Origin: Zhengitettix transpicula
Lineage: Eukaryota > Arthropoda > Insecta > Orthoptera > Tetrigidae
Assembly: GCA_037074705.1 (NCBI GenBank)
Contig: CM073593.1
Span: 13,955,001-14,019,000 of the forward strand
Direction: 5' to 3'
DNA: 64,000 nt
Shown: positions 44,517-57,195 of the stretch, piece after piece
How positions within the stretch are numbered: position 1 is the stretch's first letter
Layout of the letters: each line of letters starts with the position of its first letter
Made by a program: the position numbers and the translations under genes
The notes under the pieces: model-generated
What the model saw: the letters and a program-made list of their open reading frames with translations, nothing else
The model's database searches: none
Told to the model about the DNA's origin: nothing

Positions 44517-46739
44517 ATAAAGATGAATTAACAATTACTCCCTTACATCATGTAACAAAGAAATCGATAATACGTCTTCCTGAGGTATATAAATAACAGC
44601 GGGCCCCCTGTTTACGTTTCCTACACATTACAACATACTTTACTGTTCACTTTTTAATGTAAAAGTGAACAGTAGGGTGTGTGAATATAAAGATTAAACA
44701 TCTATAATTCTTCAAAAGAAAATAATATATATGGCAAATGGTAATTGAGTAATTATTTTTTATATACAAATGTGTTGATCGTAAAAATACTTATTTCATA
44801 ACTTGTTTAGTCGGTAGTCCTTTTCTGCTAATTTTTTATTTGTTTCATGCTCGGGAGGGCAGATTCCTCGTCGTTCAGTTTCGTTAAGTGACTTGTCCGT
44901 CGTTTGTGTTTGTGCTTCTTCCTAGATTTTGTGATTCTCTAAATATTTATTTTCTATCTAGTGCGTATTGAATTTGTTTGAATACAGTAAATATTATATT
45001 ACACTCTTAGTAACGTTAAGGAATTATTATTATTACTGTATAATACTTTCTGTTTTGTTGGACAGGGAAACTTTTGTTCCCGATTTTTAGATACGTTACC
45101 TTCCAATTGTTATTAATTGTAGCATCCAATAAATATATTGATTTTTTATGTAATGACGTATCGTATTTTTCCTCATCCAAGGACTAATGGAATAAATAAA
45201 TCAAATCAAATAAATGAACGCTCAGCTAGATAATATTTCAATTATGACAAATGATGCATTTTTTTTATTGATTCCGTGAAATATTTTCATAACATGCCTT
45301 AATTGAGAAAATATTAATTATGTGTACACATGTTGAAGAAATTTAACAAAAAACAGCCTGTTTATTTGAAATTATTGGGAATATTTCTACATTGCCATAT
45401 TCACTTCTACAAATATCACAATTAAGTCTTCTCGTAGATAAATTAGTTCAATAAAGTGACTTGCACTAACTACGACGAATAACTAGAACTAACGGAAATG
45501 GGAAAGGAGAGGGCGGAGGGGGGCATTTGTCACCATTCGCTTAGACTGCGGGACTCGAACGAACCACCTGTTCATTTGAACTAGCTCGTTCGGGAACTAA
45601 GTGGGAACGATCTATAGTTCAGACAACCAGTGAACGATCTGCACAGTTCATTCTTCGGAACTTGTACGTTAGCGAACTTCATATCACTAGTTATTAATTA
45701 CCTTCCCTATCTAATTTTAGATTGAGACAACACCGGGAAACAACAAGTTGGAACATTAGGTAAGAAGGAATCAAATATACGCACATATCCTTCCGATTCT
45801 TTATTTTAGTTCGAGATGAAACCCAGATTTTTGAAATCCCCTTCTTGAGGGACAAGAAGCAAAGAATAACTTTATAAATGTTACAAGATTTGTGCGCAGA
45901 ATTGCAGGTTCGCGCCTGGCAGCTTATCCCCCAGCTCCTAGAGCGCACAGCGCATTGCTTTTAGCAGTAACAGCGCGGCTACAATCCCTGCCGCGCGTTT
46001 TAAGTCTTCGCTATCGACCTCCGAACAGTCGCCCGATTAGTCCAAACACTGCACTGCGCACTGCATTCCCCACAACGCACGACACGAAACATCACAACAA
46101 CATTTCAAAAGGAATCTCACAGATACCATCACAATAAGTCATTTATTCCATCTTAGTTATGTTCTTCTGACTGATCAATCTCCCAAACGTTATTATTATC
46201 GTTCAGCGTCCATCACCGTATCTTTTATTCGCTCTCCCCCAACTATCTCAAGACGAATATATATCTTATTACCCTTCCTTTACTCAGTCCTGATCCACAG
46301 TTTTTTCAATCGCACTTTGCGACCTAATTCTTTATTCTTCTTACCTTAATTGAATTAAGAAGTGATAGTCATTTACCAATTTAAGTGAAATAAAGATAAC
46401 GGAATAATAGTAAATATAGCGAACTGTACACTAAAAATATATTACAATAGGAAAACGAATAATTATAATTATATATGATCGATGAAAATTAAATGGAATA
46501 CAAAATAACTTAAAATGTTAACGATTATTAAAATATAAAGTTGTAAATAACAGTATAAATCAGTATCCGTTTTAATGTTAGTGGTGATGGGACTATTTTT
46601 AATGTGTAATCGTTCATTTTTTAAGGAATATAGCGATATAACTTTCTATTTAAATTGTTTCGTACATTTATAGTTATAAATTATACTTTTTACTATAATA
46701 ATATCTTTATAATGTACATGTATTTACTGTCAGTCTCTT
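44517..46739. other. Stretch with GTTC-rich and GC-rich patches
   Basis: No gene is recognised. 45540-45690 is rich in GTTC/GAAC words on both strands, a feature of some hAT-like element ends, but no terminal repeats were found. 45890-46090 is GC/CpG-rich with a GCAGGTTCGCGCC that only partly resembles a Pol III B-box. The 81-codon frame across it has no domain. Confidence 0.35.
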
Positions 46740-46785
46740 ATCTTTGCCTCAAGAGGGTCCACATAAGGAGCGAAACATGTTGTGT
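46740..46785 (+). ncRNA. Hammerhead-like motif with ACATGT stem III
   Basis: CTCAAGA (46748-46754) replaces CTGATGA. GGGTCC and AAGGAG form a weak stem II, and GAAAC (46772-46776) opens the palindrome ACATGT. In PLE hammerheads this palindrome lets two molecules pair as stem III. Core changes suggest decay. Confidence 0.45.
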
Positions 46786-48409
46786 ATATTAATTAATTAA
46801 TGAAACGAAATATGTTTAATTGTCTGTTTTTTCCTCAAATTTATTTACACAGATATTAAACTCGATAAATTTATATTTTTCTTCTTGCTTGACTCTCTGA
46901 GAGCTTAGCCTCTCATATGATTCCAGACTGTCACCTTAAATGTCTGTGGTATGGTCGCAGATTTGGAATCGGCCAACACGCGACTCGTATCGCCTCTAAG
47001 GAACAAAAAGTGTAGGGTCCCAAACGCAGAAACACTGCTGGTTTTAACAACACGACTTTTGCCAGCTTGGTAAACAGTCACTATGTGCCTGCAATCCAAT
47101 GCACCACTCCTGCCCCTCCCACCACTGAGCTGTAAGAGATTGGACTATCTGCAAGAGCTATCTTAGATAGTCTGCATGTCTCAGAATAACGAACAGTTAG
47201 TTCTCTGAGGCCTGTACCAGCCTTCGGCGGGGAATGGCTTGATAGAGCTGAGCGTTCAAGAGTTGCGAAATAGTAGGTTGGTACACATACTCAATATAAG
47301 GGAAACGTTGTGGATATCCAACCTCAATGGCCGAATACTACCCAATAGAACGGGAAGTCAATCCCACTGGGTTTCCCGTGGGCGTCAATTGAACGTACTA
47401 TTGAGCTCCGACGTAAACAAAGTAGTAGTTTATTCAGGTGCGATGCTACCTGCGAGACTGTGAGCTTCACGGGTTACCGAAAGGGTGTAAACAAACAGAA
47501 GACTACAAGATTCAAACTATAGACTTACTATAATATAAAGAGTCACTGACAGCAGAGCCGAACAACAGCGAACCACGCTATTCGGTACCAAACTCAGGAT
47601 ACATTCTATATTTTTTTGGGTAGCTCATAGTCAATGTGAAGATTCTCTTCATCCCGAATTTTCTTGACAATAGTAAAAATATACACCCATGTTCGTGCTG
47701 ACATTCAAAGTCGGGTCCTCTGTGATTCAAGGCAGTGAAAATGACCTCTACATCAAAGGAGGTCGTCGTCGTCTTAACATATATGAGTAAAATAAATAAG
47801 ATACAACTAATAGGCATGGCCGATATAGATAATAAAATTTTATATGGTCTTATTTTAATTGCTTAGTATTTTTATTTTTACTTTTTTATCTTACAGATTA
47901 TTATGACATGCGATATAATATTGTAACATATTTTTGTCTATAAATAATTTTAATAGACAGTAGATAAGACTTATTTTACTACATAAAAATTATTTCATTC
48001 AGTTTTGAACATTCAATATAGAATAAACTGAATTGTACGTGTTTAAGATAATATTGTAATAGTTAAGAAAATCTCACAATCATTATGATAAGGTGCAACA
48101 TAAAATAATACATTGTTATGATTCCAAAAACTTTTGTTTCAATTGTAAAACGTCATTTTTACAAACGCATTCAGGTCACAAGGCTGATATGGTATTCGCA
48201 TGCCGTTAGATGCAAACGAAATGTAAATTATTCTTAATGCCACACGGCTGATTTAAATTTACAGAAAAAAGCAGTTGTGGCTCGGAAAATGCATTTTGCA
48301 CATTCAGGAAGTTTCAAAAGCAACAATTGCGGTTCGTGTGTGGGTGCAACAAGACTAACTCGAATGAAAGACCGAAAATAGCATTCAAAGCAATTGTTAA
48401 TAGAATACT
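46786..48409. other. Stretch without recognised gene
   Basis: 46900-47480 has balanced composition and could be part of an unrecognised repeat or exon-bearing DNA. Frames of 64-79 codons show no known motif. The rest is AT-rich. Confidence 0.35.
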
Positions 48410-49456
48410 ATATTGTAATGCCAATTAATTAAACCATTAATTGCTTTTAAATAATTTGAATTGTTAGCGAACAGTTTGAATTATAACAATGAGCGGCGAG
48501 CTCTGTTCCTATTATTGAGGGTTTGGAATATCGATTACGAGCGTAAAAGTTATGGTGAGTCTTCAGTCTACCACGAGAGGAGAGACATTGTAAAAGTTAG
48601 TCTAAGTCTACGGCGAGGAGCGAAAGAGTACAGTTTGAGTCTACAGCGAGGAGCGAAAGAGAAAAGTCGAAGTCTACGGTCAGCCACGAAAGGAGAGACA
48701 TTTTAAAAGTAAATCTTCACCGAGCTACTTAGAACTTTTCAAACCAAACCGATAAATAATGCGGTAAAAGGCTAAAATCTGCAACTCATAAGATTCCTGT
48801 ATGCAAGCAGTTTGTTGGAACGAGTAGATGTGCTAACAATTAGCCAACGGAAGCAAGGGTTTGCTTCATTATAAAGAACTTGAACAATTTCTTGCTGAGG
48901 AAAACGTTATCAGATAGCCGACCAATTAGGAGGATCATCCGAGTACCTGGGAGCCTAGTAATTGCATTTCAACTTCATAAGTGTAGAATCTGTGAGAAAA
49001 AATTAGAATCTGTGTAAAAATTTTGCAATATAGGGTACTTTTGAAGCGCTAAAAGAATGCTGGTACCAGCCGAGCAATACGTAAGTAACCAAAACCTTAA
49101 TAAAATCTGTAAACGCTAACTAAAAGGGTAAAGTCAGATTTCGTTCGTTTTTCTTGTAGCTTTTCTTTCATTTATCAGCACATTATTTTAAACTGTATTG
49201 TTAATAAGATCATTCAATAATTTTCACTGTAAATCATCAAACCCAGTAAAGACCCTGAGATATTAAGAGATTTTCATTTTATAGTAATTGCTTGTAAATT
49301 TTAGAAGCCACAAATTAATAAATAAATTTATTTGTAAAATTTTGATTAATTTTTCATTTAATTAACCCTAATTGTTGATTATTACATATTGGCGTATCAA
49401 CGTGGGGCAAATTCTTCAAAAATTAAATAAAGTCTCATTGTTATTTATTACAATAT
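48410..49456 (+). mobile_element. LTR-like unit H with internal primer binding site
   Basis: The outer ends are 48414 (TGTAATGCCA) and 49452 (TTTATTACA), 1039 bp, with ATAT at 48410-48413 and 49453-49456. The inner LTR end GATTATTACA stops at 49386, then a primer binding site (49390-49408), a short AT-rich spacer and a second end. The donor-like GTAAGT is at 49081-49086 and ATCAAACCCAGTAAAGACCC near 49235. A 24-bp unit (GTCTAC, GGCGAGGAGCGAAAGAG) is repeated at 48600-48690. Confidence 0.8.
49390..49408 (+). other. Primer binding site for a lysine-type tRNA
   Basis: TGGCGTATCAACGTGGGGC matches the usual lysine-tRNA primer binding site at TGGCG and CAACGTGGGGC. It is the best-preserved example in the window and lies 3 bp after an LTR end. 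Confidence 0.75.
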
Positions 49457-50934
49457 TGTAGGTTCATATTCTTTGAAACACCTAAATTATGAAAATTATT
49501 TGAAGATTTTATGGCAAGTATTATAGAATGTTTGAACGAATACGTACAATTACGAATTTACATAATATTCTACCTGTGGATACAATAATCACAAGCAAAT
49601 AATTATTGTGTGGTAATTAACTGAAATAGTACTAATGGAGTTTTACTTAATAGGTTTCGGGGAAATCACATATATGATTGATTTCAAATAAAGTTTATAC
49701 TATACATTTTATTCACGCACACAATGCGCAATGTTTAAAGTAATTATTATTGTTAATTATAACCCGGTGGGGCACGGAATATCATATATTATATATTATA
49801 ATAAGAAAATATACAGCTTTTAATACAATTTTATCGAGGAAAATATAAATTGAACTATATTAAGAGCAAGATATTAAATAATAACACTCTTCTTCTCGAA
49901 TGAAGTTTGAAGCACCCATTCTCAAGTATTCTCTTGAAAGGATCATTTAAAAATACGTAAATAAAAATTAGATCCTTGTCTGATCTTTCTGGGACAACCG
50001 CTTCCATATATATAGTCCTCATGCGCTATAAAATTAGAAAGGGTTGTCCTTTAATATAAATAAGGATACCATTTTTTTACGAGATGAATGTTAAGATATA
50101 AGTTGAAAGTTTCTTAGGCCGTTATAAAGATGCTCCGGGTCGTTTCTCTTAAAGAGTTTTTGCTGGGCGGAACATTGGTATTAGTGAGACAAATACCATT
50201 ATTAATATATTCCGAAAAACAAGCATTCTCAACATACTTTTATCTGACAGAAGGTTATTTTCACGTTTTGAAACGAACGTTTGTGCTAAGTAATCTCTTC
50301 AGTATTTCATAACCATGACAGATTTGTGTAGTATCCGTTCATTCCTCAAAATAAATACGATCAATCACAAGAATTTCCCAGAGTCGTAACCTGAATTTAA
50401 TATTTCTGAAAAGTATATTGTTTATAACAGAAGAATATTTTCCATTCTTTTTTCCCCTCACACCGGTTTCTTCTATTAGAATATTTCAATTGTATCAGAT
50501 TACTACCCCTAATCAGTTATTTCGTAAATTCTTTGCAATTAGCGTATTAAATCTATTATTCCGTTAATAGAATCCACTAGCCGTATTAATAATTTCAGTT
50601 TGAAGGAAACTAAGCAGAGCCTGATGTCAAGTAATTCAATATGACGATTCCATTAATCGAAGAAGTGACGCGTGACCCATTAATTTCCTGTTTCCAGATC
50701 CGGAATTATTAGTTGCAGTGACTAGGGACTGTCCATGCTATGAGACCTCAAGCTAAACGTAGTATAATTTAAGCTACAATTAATTTATCAGAACTATGAT
50801 AGAAGTAATTAATGTATGTAGGCCAACAAATATCAACATTATTAATTGTTCGAAACCAGGTTAAATTTCTCCGAGTAGAGGTTTTATTATATATTTAACG
50901 TCAGATTTTAATTGTAAGAATTTTAGCCTTCATT
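49457..50934. other. AT-rich stretch, no gene recognised
   Basis: No coding, RNA or dispersed repeat signal is clear. Confidence 0.4.
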
Positions 50935-50982
50935 GTAGATAAACTGATAAAGACCTACAGCCAGGTCGAAACGTTACAACTT
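50935..50982 (+). ncRNA. Hammerhead-like motif with good stem II
   Basis: CTGATAA (50944-50950) is one base from the consensus core. GACC (50952-50955) pairs with GGTC (50964-50967) as stem II. GAAACGTT follows with the dimer-type ACGT palindrome. The same AAAGACCTACAG stem occurs at 60.6 kb. It abuts the truncated start of retroposon R11. Confidence 0.6.
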
Positions 50983-51000
50983 TAAATTTCGGAAAAGGAC

Positions 51001-51374
51001 AGGGCATACGGTAAGAGTTGTCCGCTATTCCCATTGGAATCGTCGGCCAGCTGCCTCCTAAACTGGACGAGGCACAGAGAAGGGAATGCTGCGTTCCCAC
51101 AGCAAACTCCTCTCCCGCTATCGGAAGGGCGTGGGACAAGTACCCAATGCCCGATCTACCTGATGCAGGTTTTTCTAGGGTTTTCCCTGCATTTCTTTAG
51201 GCGAATGCCGGGTAGGTTACTTAAAATATTGCCCGGGGGCCCTAGTTAACCCTTGGCTACCTTCCTCTACCCTTCCACATCCCCCCTTTCAAATCCCTTC
51301 CTATGCTATTATGCTATTAAAGGGGAGTTTCCCAACGTGGATTACCCTCATGTAGCCTGTTGCCCTAAATAAAA
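51001..51374 (+). mobile_element. A-tailed retroposon R11, 5'-truncated
   Basis: It starts at GGGCATACGGTAAGAGTTGT and ends GTTGCCCTAAATAAAA. A 10-bp duplication CTATTATGCTATTA interrupts the conserved TATGCTATTAAAGGGG block near 51308. The shared frame is open (60 codons, 51018-51200). Confidence 0.8.
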
Positions 51375-52194
51375 GAGTTTTTAATATAAAATTTTCATGA
51401 CACCATATTACTCCTTATAGCTTGTATCTATTTAAACATTTTATGAAAGCAATAAACAAATTCTGGTTTATCTCTTAAAGTTCAATGTTCAGCCAAGTTA
51501 AAATAAGTTACATTATTTTTCATTTCATTTCTTTAATTTTTCCAATTTTTTCTTGTCATTTTTTGTAGTATAATATTTCAAGAATAATTACGAGTTATGT
51601 TGACTCCTTATACTATATTTTAGTCAACATAAAAGAGTTTAAGAGAGACTGGCCGATATTAGCTTAATTAAAAAAATTATTAATTAGTTATCAGATTTTT
51701 AAATTTATCGAAAAGTACTCAAGTAGAGGACAGATATATTTTAAACTCGCTGAAATTCTGCATTTTAAACATATCGATCTGAATTCTGGAATAATTTCAT
51801 GACGTATAACATACTCTATGGACCTAAAAAGTCAATGTCCTCCGTGAGAATGAATAACACCTCGTCACGCGGTATGAAAATTGTATAAGAGAAGCAAAGA
51901 ACAATGAGAAATCAATCATTCAAGCGATAATAAGTGTCGAATTGTGGTAATTAATTTACATAAGTGACCTTCACAAATGAAAGAGTGTCGTGGCACGGCG
52001 CCTGGGAACGAGAATTACGGAAACGGTGAACTGGACGGCTGTTCGCTTGCTACTGTCGTGAAGATATATGGAAAATGACTGTGAATCTACGACTAGGTGT
52101 TTAACGGCCATTCCTCATCAAATGATGTGTAGGATAAGCTGTAATCTGTGGCAGAGTATAATACAAGTACAGGCACAAGTATGAAAATTATTGG
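51375..52194. other. AT-rich stretch, no gene recognised
   Basis: Nothing recognisable. It could include the 5' part of the Tc1-like fossil that follows, now unreadable. Confidence 0.4.
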
Positions 52195-52502
52195 GGGCCA
52201 CTTTCATCCTTTCGTGCATGATGTGTTCCTCTCCGATGGAAATAAATTTTAAAAAAAATAACTGTCTGTATCACAAGACAAGAATCGTGCAACTGTGGTT
52301 TGAGGAGCATTAAAGTGACCTCGAGTTGATGTCTAGGTCACCAAATTCGCCTGAGCTCAACCCTATGGAACACATCTGGGACGCCAGTCCGCGAGAACTG
52401 GGTAGTAACGTAAGTAAATTGCGTGACGAACGGTGTCAGTTACCTAGAGCCTGAAGAATTGCTGCTACAGTGCTTTCCAAAGGTGGACGTCAGGGTTCTT
52501 AG
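52195..52502 (+). pseudogene. Tc1-like transposase fossil
   Basis: Pieces in two frames read HFHPFVHDVF, then HKTRIVQLWFEEH, a stop, SDLELMSRSPNSPELNPMEHIWD and KLRDERCQLPRA. This follows Tc1-family transposase from just before the second catalytic Asp to the C-terminus. The catalytic Glu within NPMEHIWD remains, while the DNAPCH stretch with the second Asp is lost in the frame change. Terminal repeats are not identified. Confidence 0.8.
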
Positions 52503-54166
52503 ATTTACCATTGTGTGTTTTACGAAATATCATCGCATACCAGTATAGTACATAAAAGTAATATTTAATTATTCTACGAGTCAGTGCTGGGATCATGTCA
52601 CACCCTAAAGCATAAGCGGAATCTGATGATTTAGTAACTTGAGATCAGTTTTACTACACTGAAAATTTCCTCCTTTCTATCTTTAAATTATACTCAGTTT
52701 AATTTTTGGAAGTTATGATTTAAATATTTTAATTTTCATATTGTTTCCCGCGCCCATGATAGAATTGTACATATGCTTTAGATTTTCTGAGGATTCGTAC
52801 CACAATTCCTTGTCAATCTCAGAGAATTTAATTAATCTCGTCGCTTATTTTCCATTAAAACTGGGCGACTTTTTCTATCCTTGTCAGGGAAGCTTTACGA
52901 AGGCAGAGGTTTATTTTTAGTGAAACAATGCTGGGTGTATGGTCGCATGATGGTCTGTAAAGCAGGAGAGACGTAGTGCAGGGCGTTATTGCGCTGGAAG
53001 TGGAGATACGGCGCTCCCTCACGCACAACTCAGCCTCAGCACCTGACAACCTCTCCTTGTCGTGGTCGAGATATGCCGACGCAGACGGCAGATAAACAAA
53101 GCCACAACAGCTAGCCGTAGATGCAAATCTCGCGCACCTTGTTACCCGCTACCGTGAATTCATTTTAAACGGGCCGGGCCGTAATGAAATATAGCAAACA
53201 CAATAAAAGCGAGCGTTCAGACTCACACACGTCCGCAGACGCACAACACCCCCGCCAAGAAAGAAATAACTAACTTCCTCTTTGCGATACTGGATTTGTA
53301 CCGCGGATAGCTGCAACTCCGCACGAAACTCGTTAACTGCGCCGGTTTTAATCTAGATCTCAGAGATAATCCCATTATTAAATAGCTTACACCGTCATTG
53401 CCGTAAACAGTGCAAGATTATCGCTTGCGATACGCGTGTCACATAATATTACACTAGCTTAACAACATGTTGAGGCGTACCTTTGTTGTTTTTTTCTTTA
53501 ATTTAAGATACATTGACAAAGTGGTGTTAAACGTACGCCATTGCTTAAACAAAGTATCACAGCGAGATAATCCACAAAGAGTGATAACCGTCCTTAGTTC
53601 GCCATAACATTTCAGAACGAATTCATCCGCAAAGATAATCTCGAACCTCTCGACGAAAAATGTAGTCTTGAATTGCACGCCCTATACTCTCGTCACAGAT
53701 AAAATAAATGGACTCATTTTAGAAAATATAATCACACGATTTCATCATTAATTTACGACACATTATTTCTATTCGTTTTAAAACAGTGTTCCTTGGAAAG
53801 GTTACGCTTACGGATTTTTTGTATTATCAGTAAAAATTATTACTATAAATCGAAAAAATATTGAGAAAATACTGGAGTAGTAGGAGAAAAACTTTTGTTT
53901 GATTTGAAGAATTTAGGGAGAGATCACAGACATTTCTTAATATTTAGCACACTTATCGGGACATAGAACTACTCCGTACAGCATAATTTCGTATTTGACA
54001 CCTTATAAACTTTTCTCATACGTAACCCTAATTTCTAACGGTAATATAGAATTTTGAAAAAATTAATGGAGGCACGTCGACTTTTTGTTCCATAGAAAAT
54101 GACTATAATGAATATTCGTCTTGGTAAACAATAGGAAATATTATGTTTTATATAAATACGACATAT
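52503..54166. other. Mixed stretch with GC-rich patch, no gene
   Basis: No domain is recognised. 52850-53400 is richer in G+C and CpG and is described separately. The remainder is AT-rich. Confidence 0.4.
53040..53400. promoter_or_regulatory. CpG-richer patch with Fox- and POU-like sites
   Basis: A non-repetitive block with ATAAACAAAG near 53092, ATGCAAAT near 53122 and AACGGGCCGGGCCG near 53169. The motif order matches the patch at 26.8 kb. A 64-codon minus frame at 52855-53049 has no known domain. It is a candidate enhancer or promoter. Confidence 0.3.
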
Positions 54167-55437
54167 ATATTGTAATAATTTAACGGTTACTTATTAATTT
54201 GCTCTACTTTGTGGAGGCAAAAATGTCATTATTAAATATGATGGGCTTTTAATGAAAAATTATAAACTTTAAAACAAACAACATTTATTTATCCATCAGA
54301 ATTTACAATTATACATTTTAATAATTTATAAAGCATCTCTTTCTCTCATGGGTCTTTACTGGGTTTGATAACGGACAGAATACTTAAATAATCAAGGAAC
54401 CCAACATTTATCTTTAAATTAAGCAGAAATATTTAGCCGTCTAGACATCGACGAAACTTATTAACGAACTTAAAATTACCAGATTGATTCTAAATTTAAA
54501 AGAGTTTATTTTATTAACACAAAAGAAAAGAACGATATCTGACTGTATCTTTTAATTCCGTTTACACATATTAGTACCATAAAATTTCAACTTACGATTA
54601 CTCAGGAACATTTGACTCGTTCATTACACACACACTTTATCGACTGGACGTTTAAACACTGACTTTAACACACATTATTGGTTCGACGATAGCTGATTCT
54701 CCGTTCGTGATGGACATCCCAGTTGCTCGTGGGGAAAACTACTCGACGCTGGATGCAGTGTCCTGGTCTCCTACCATCGAAGACAGTGGTCAAATTTTGA
54801 TATAACAACAGATTGAACTTATGCATACAAAAATGTTTATCGTTTACATAAATTTGCTATTTCTCTCGCAGGCTGCAAATTTTCTCCATACTCCGTGCTC
54901 GCCGTACGCCTCCACACCAAACACCCAACTCCAAGACTCAACTTTCCCCCTCCTAGCTCCACACTCAACTAACTCACAAAAATCTTATCGTTCATTTATA
55001 TATTCCAGTCCCTTCTCTTCTCCTTTGTTCCAAAACTACGTCGCAACTGCTCGTTGACAGTTTCTCCATTATCCCGAGATTTACATTCTGCAGTGCTGTT
55101 CCTTAGCTAGCAAATATCTAGCCGCTCTGTCTTGTCACATCGAGACTGGACCCGTAATTACTTTGCACTTGTATCCTCACCCCCCGCATTCACACGTGCG
55201 CTGTCCTAAAATTCTTCAGACCGCCCAACTGCACCCTCATCCTAAGTCAACACGCCAGTGGTCCAGCCCATTAATCAGAGACAAATGCCTTCCTTAATAG
55301 ATTTATCTTCGACAGGCCACCCACACATGTGCCTTGCCTTGACTCCTTCATACTGATCCTAAGTCAACAAGCCACTTCCTCTGACGGCCAAGACCATTAA
55401 TCCGAAACAATGCATTTCCCTCAAAGCATTACAATAT
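54167..55437 (-). mobile_element. LTR-like unit I, longest, decayed PBS module
   Basis: The unit spans 54171-55433 (1263 bp), with ATAT at 54167-54170 and 55434-55437. Near the left end AATTTGCTCTACTTTGTGG is a degenerate reverse of the primer-binding-site region of units C and H, placed between two LTR-end-like sequences. The core CATGGGTCTTTACTGGG is near 54347 and the donor-like ACTTAC at 54590-54595. It is longer partly because a segment starting CCTAAGTCAACA is duplicated at 55241 and 55358 (117-bp spacing). Confidence 0.7.
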
Positions 55438-55454
55438 ATATGTCCGTGTTGACA

Positions 55455-56041
55455 TATATCCATAACCCCCGATTTGACTCCAATTTCGGTTGCATTTTAG
55501 TTATTTTTTTATGTAAAACCCCTCCAACCGCATCCCTAAGCGTACTCCCCTCCCATGCCGAAGGAGTTGAAATTATACACAGATAACATATAGAGAAATT
55601 TTATGAATCTCATTGATCCCAAAATATATTTATTCGACACAAAAATCGGCCGGTTAACATGTTTGAAAATTTATACCGCTTCCCATCTCTTCCCAGCCCC
55701 TCCTAACCCGTCCCACCCCCACGCGTTGCGCATGTTGTCATAAATAAACTCAGCGACATCCATAATCCCGATTTGCCTCGAATCTCGGTTGCTTTTGCGT
55801 TACTTTATATAACGCCCCTCCACTCCCACCCCTAAGCGTGCCACCTCCAATGCCGAAAGGGGTTGAAATAATACACAAACAACATCGGTAGAAATAATAT
55901 CAATGTCATCGACACAGACAAATATTTATTCCAAGCAAATATCGACCGTTTAACATGTTAGAAAATTCCAACCCCCGTCCACCCTCGCTTGGGGGAGTTA
56001 AACGGCAAGTTGAATGTCATAATTAAACTGAAGGAAATCCA
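55455..56041 (+). repeat. Tandem repeat, two units of about 280-300 bp
   Basis: ATCCATAA(C/T)CCC starts near 55459 and 55758 and again, truncated, at 56037. Both full units contain TCGGTTGC, a CCCCTCCA...CCTAAGCGT block, CCGAA(A)GG(A/G)GTTGAAAT, and AACATGTT(T/A)GAAAAT. A lone unit start lies at 38.6 kb. It is of unknown origin; a satellite-like or transposon-internal repeat is possible. Confidence 0.7.
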
Positions 56042-56598
56042 TAACATGCAGAAATAATCTGCATCGAATTTTAAATAAAAAAAGGAGAATTTTATTTAAT
56101 TCTTAAATTGTTAATTTAATAAATGCTCCTTTTTATCTGACTTAATTAAGTTTATTTATTTAGTAGTAAATGTTATATTTTCAACAAGAAACACGTGCGT
56201 GTATTATTGAGGGAAATCGATGGTTGCCTATATGGAGTAATGCTCACTTTAAATTTATCATACATTAGGATTTATATTGTTTCATTCGATATTCTAAACA
56301 CATACACATATAAATCATTCAACGGTTATGGAACAAAGTATAAAGAAAAACATTATAGATGCACCATGGCACTAACGTAACAGTGATGTCAATCACGCCA
56401 TCCATAAGGTTGTTGTCAGAAGTCATGCTGGACGCCTTATTCAACATGTGAACATCGAGGCCAGCCAGTTCCTCGACAATTCACAGCAAGTAACTCAAGC
56501 GGACCAATGCTTCCGAGATAGTCCAGTGAAACGTAGTTCGAAATTAAGTGTATGTGTTAAAACCAATATACAAAGGCTAATTATCAGTATTCTAAGGA

Positions 56599-56632
<34 letters not shown>

Positions 56633-57195
56633 ATTTCTCATCAAATCAGCTTTCGTAAATACTTTTGTGTGGCCGTCGATACATTTTACCACACAATAAA
56701 TTTCCTACTGACAGAGAAATATACCGTTTTAGCAATTGAAGGTGACCTCTCATGCGATGCATATTTATGGCTGCTCTCCTGCAGCTCCTACATGAAACTA
56801 TTGAGGCCCCCTCAATTAGTTTACATTATGGGATCCATTGTTCGTACACTGCGAACAATACCTGCCATTAATTCTAGCTCATCTTCCATTTAATCGGCCA
56901 GAATCTCCTTTTCAGAGTCCAAAGTCACTCGAATATATATTGCTGCTGCTTAGGTTTTGATTTATTATTCATGGTATTCTGTAACATGGGTTAGCGATTA
57001 TACAGGATTTCCGAACAACGTTTGGGAGCAGCACACACCTACGTCAATATTAAGTAGAGCGCAGCTGGAGCAGAGAAATGAGTAGCAATTAGTCGACATG
57101 AAGGCGAGAAAAGGAGTAGTCGAGCCCTGGTGAGTTATCAGGAAAACGACTGCTGTGAAGTTGCAGGGAATAGGTCGTTTGACAGACGTTGATAT
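56042..57195. other. AT-rich stretch, no gene recognised
   Basis: Short frames without domains. An AT microsatellite lies at 56602-56630. Confidence 0.4.
56602..56630. repeat. AT microsatellite
   Basis: A pure AT run of about 29 bp. Confidence 0.95.

Noticed and set aside
45540..45690. GTTC-rich block as a hAT element end
   Set aside because: The words are suggestive, but I found no terminal inverted repeat or 8-bp duplication.
45890..46137. GC-rich 81-codon frame as an exon
   Set aside because: No domain, no supported splice sites and Ala/Arg/Pro-rich composition expected from GC-rich DNA.
52850..53049. 64-codon minus frame in the GC patch
   Set aside because: No known domain and no splice context; the block looks regulatory rather than coding.
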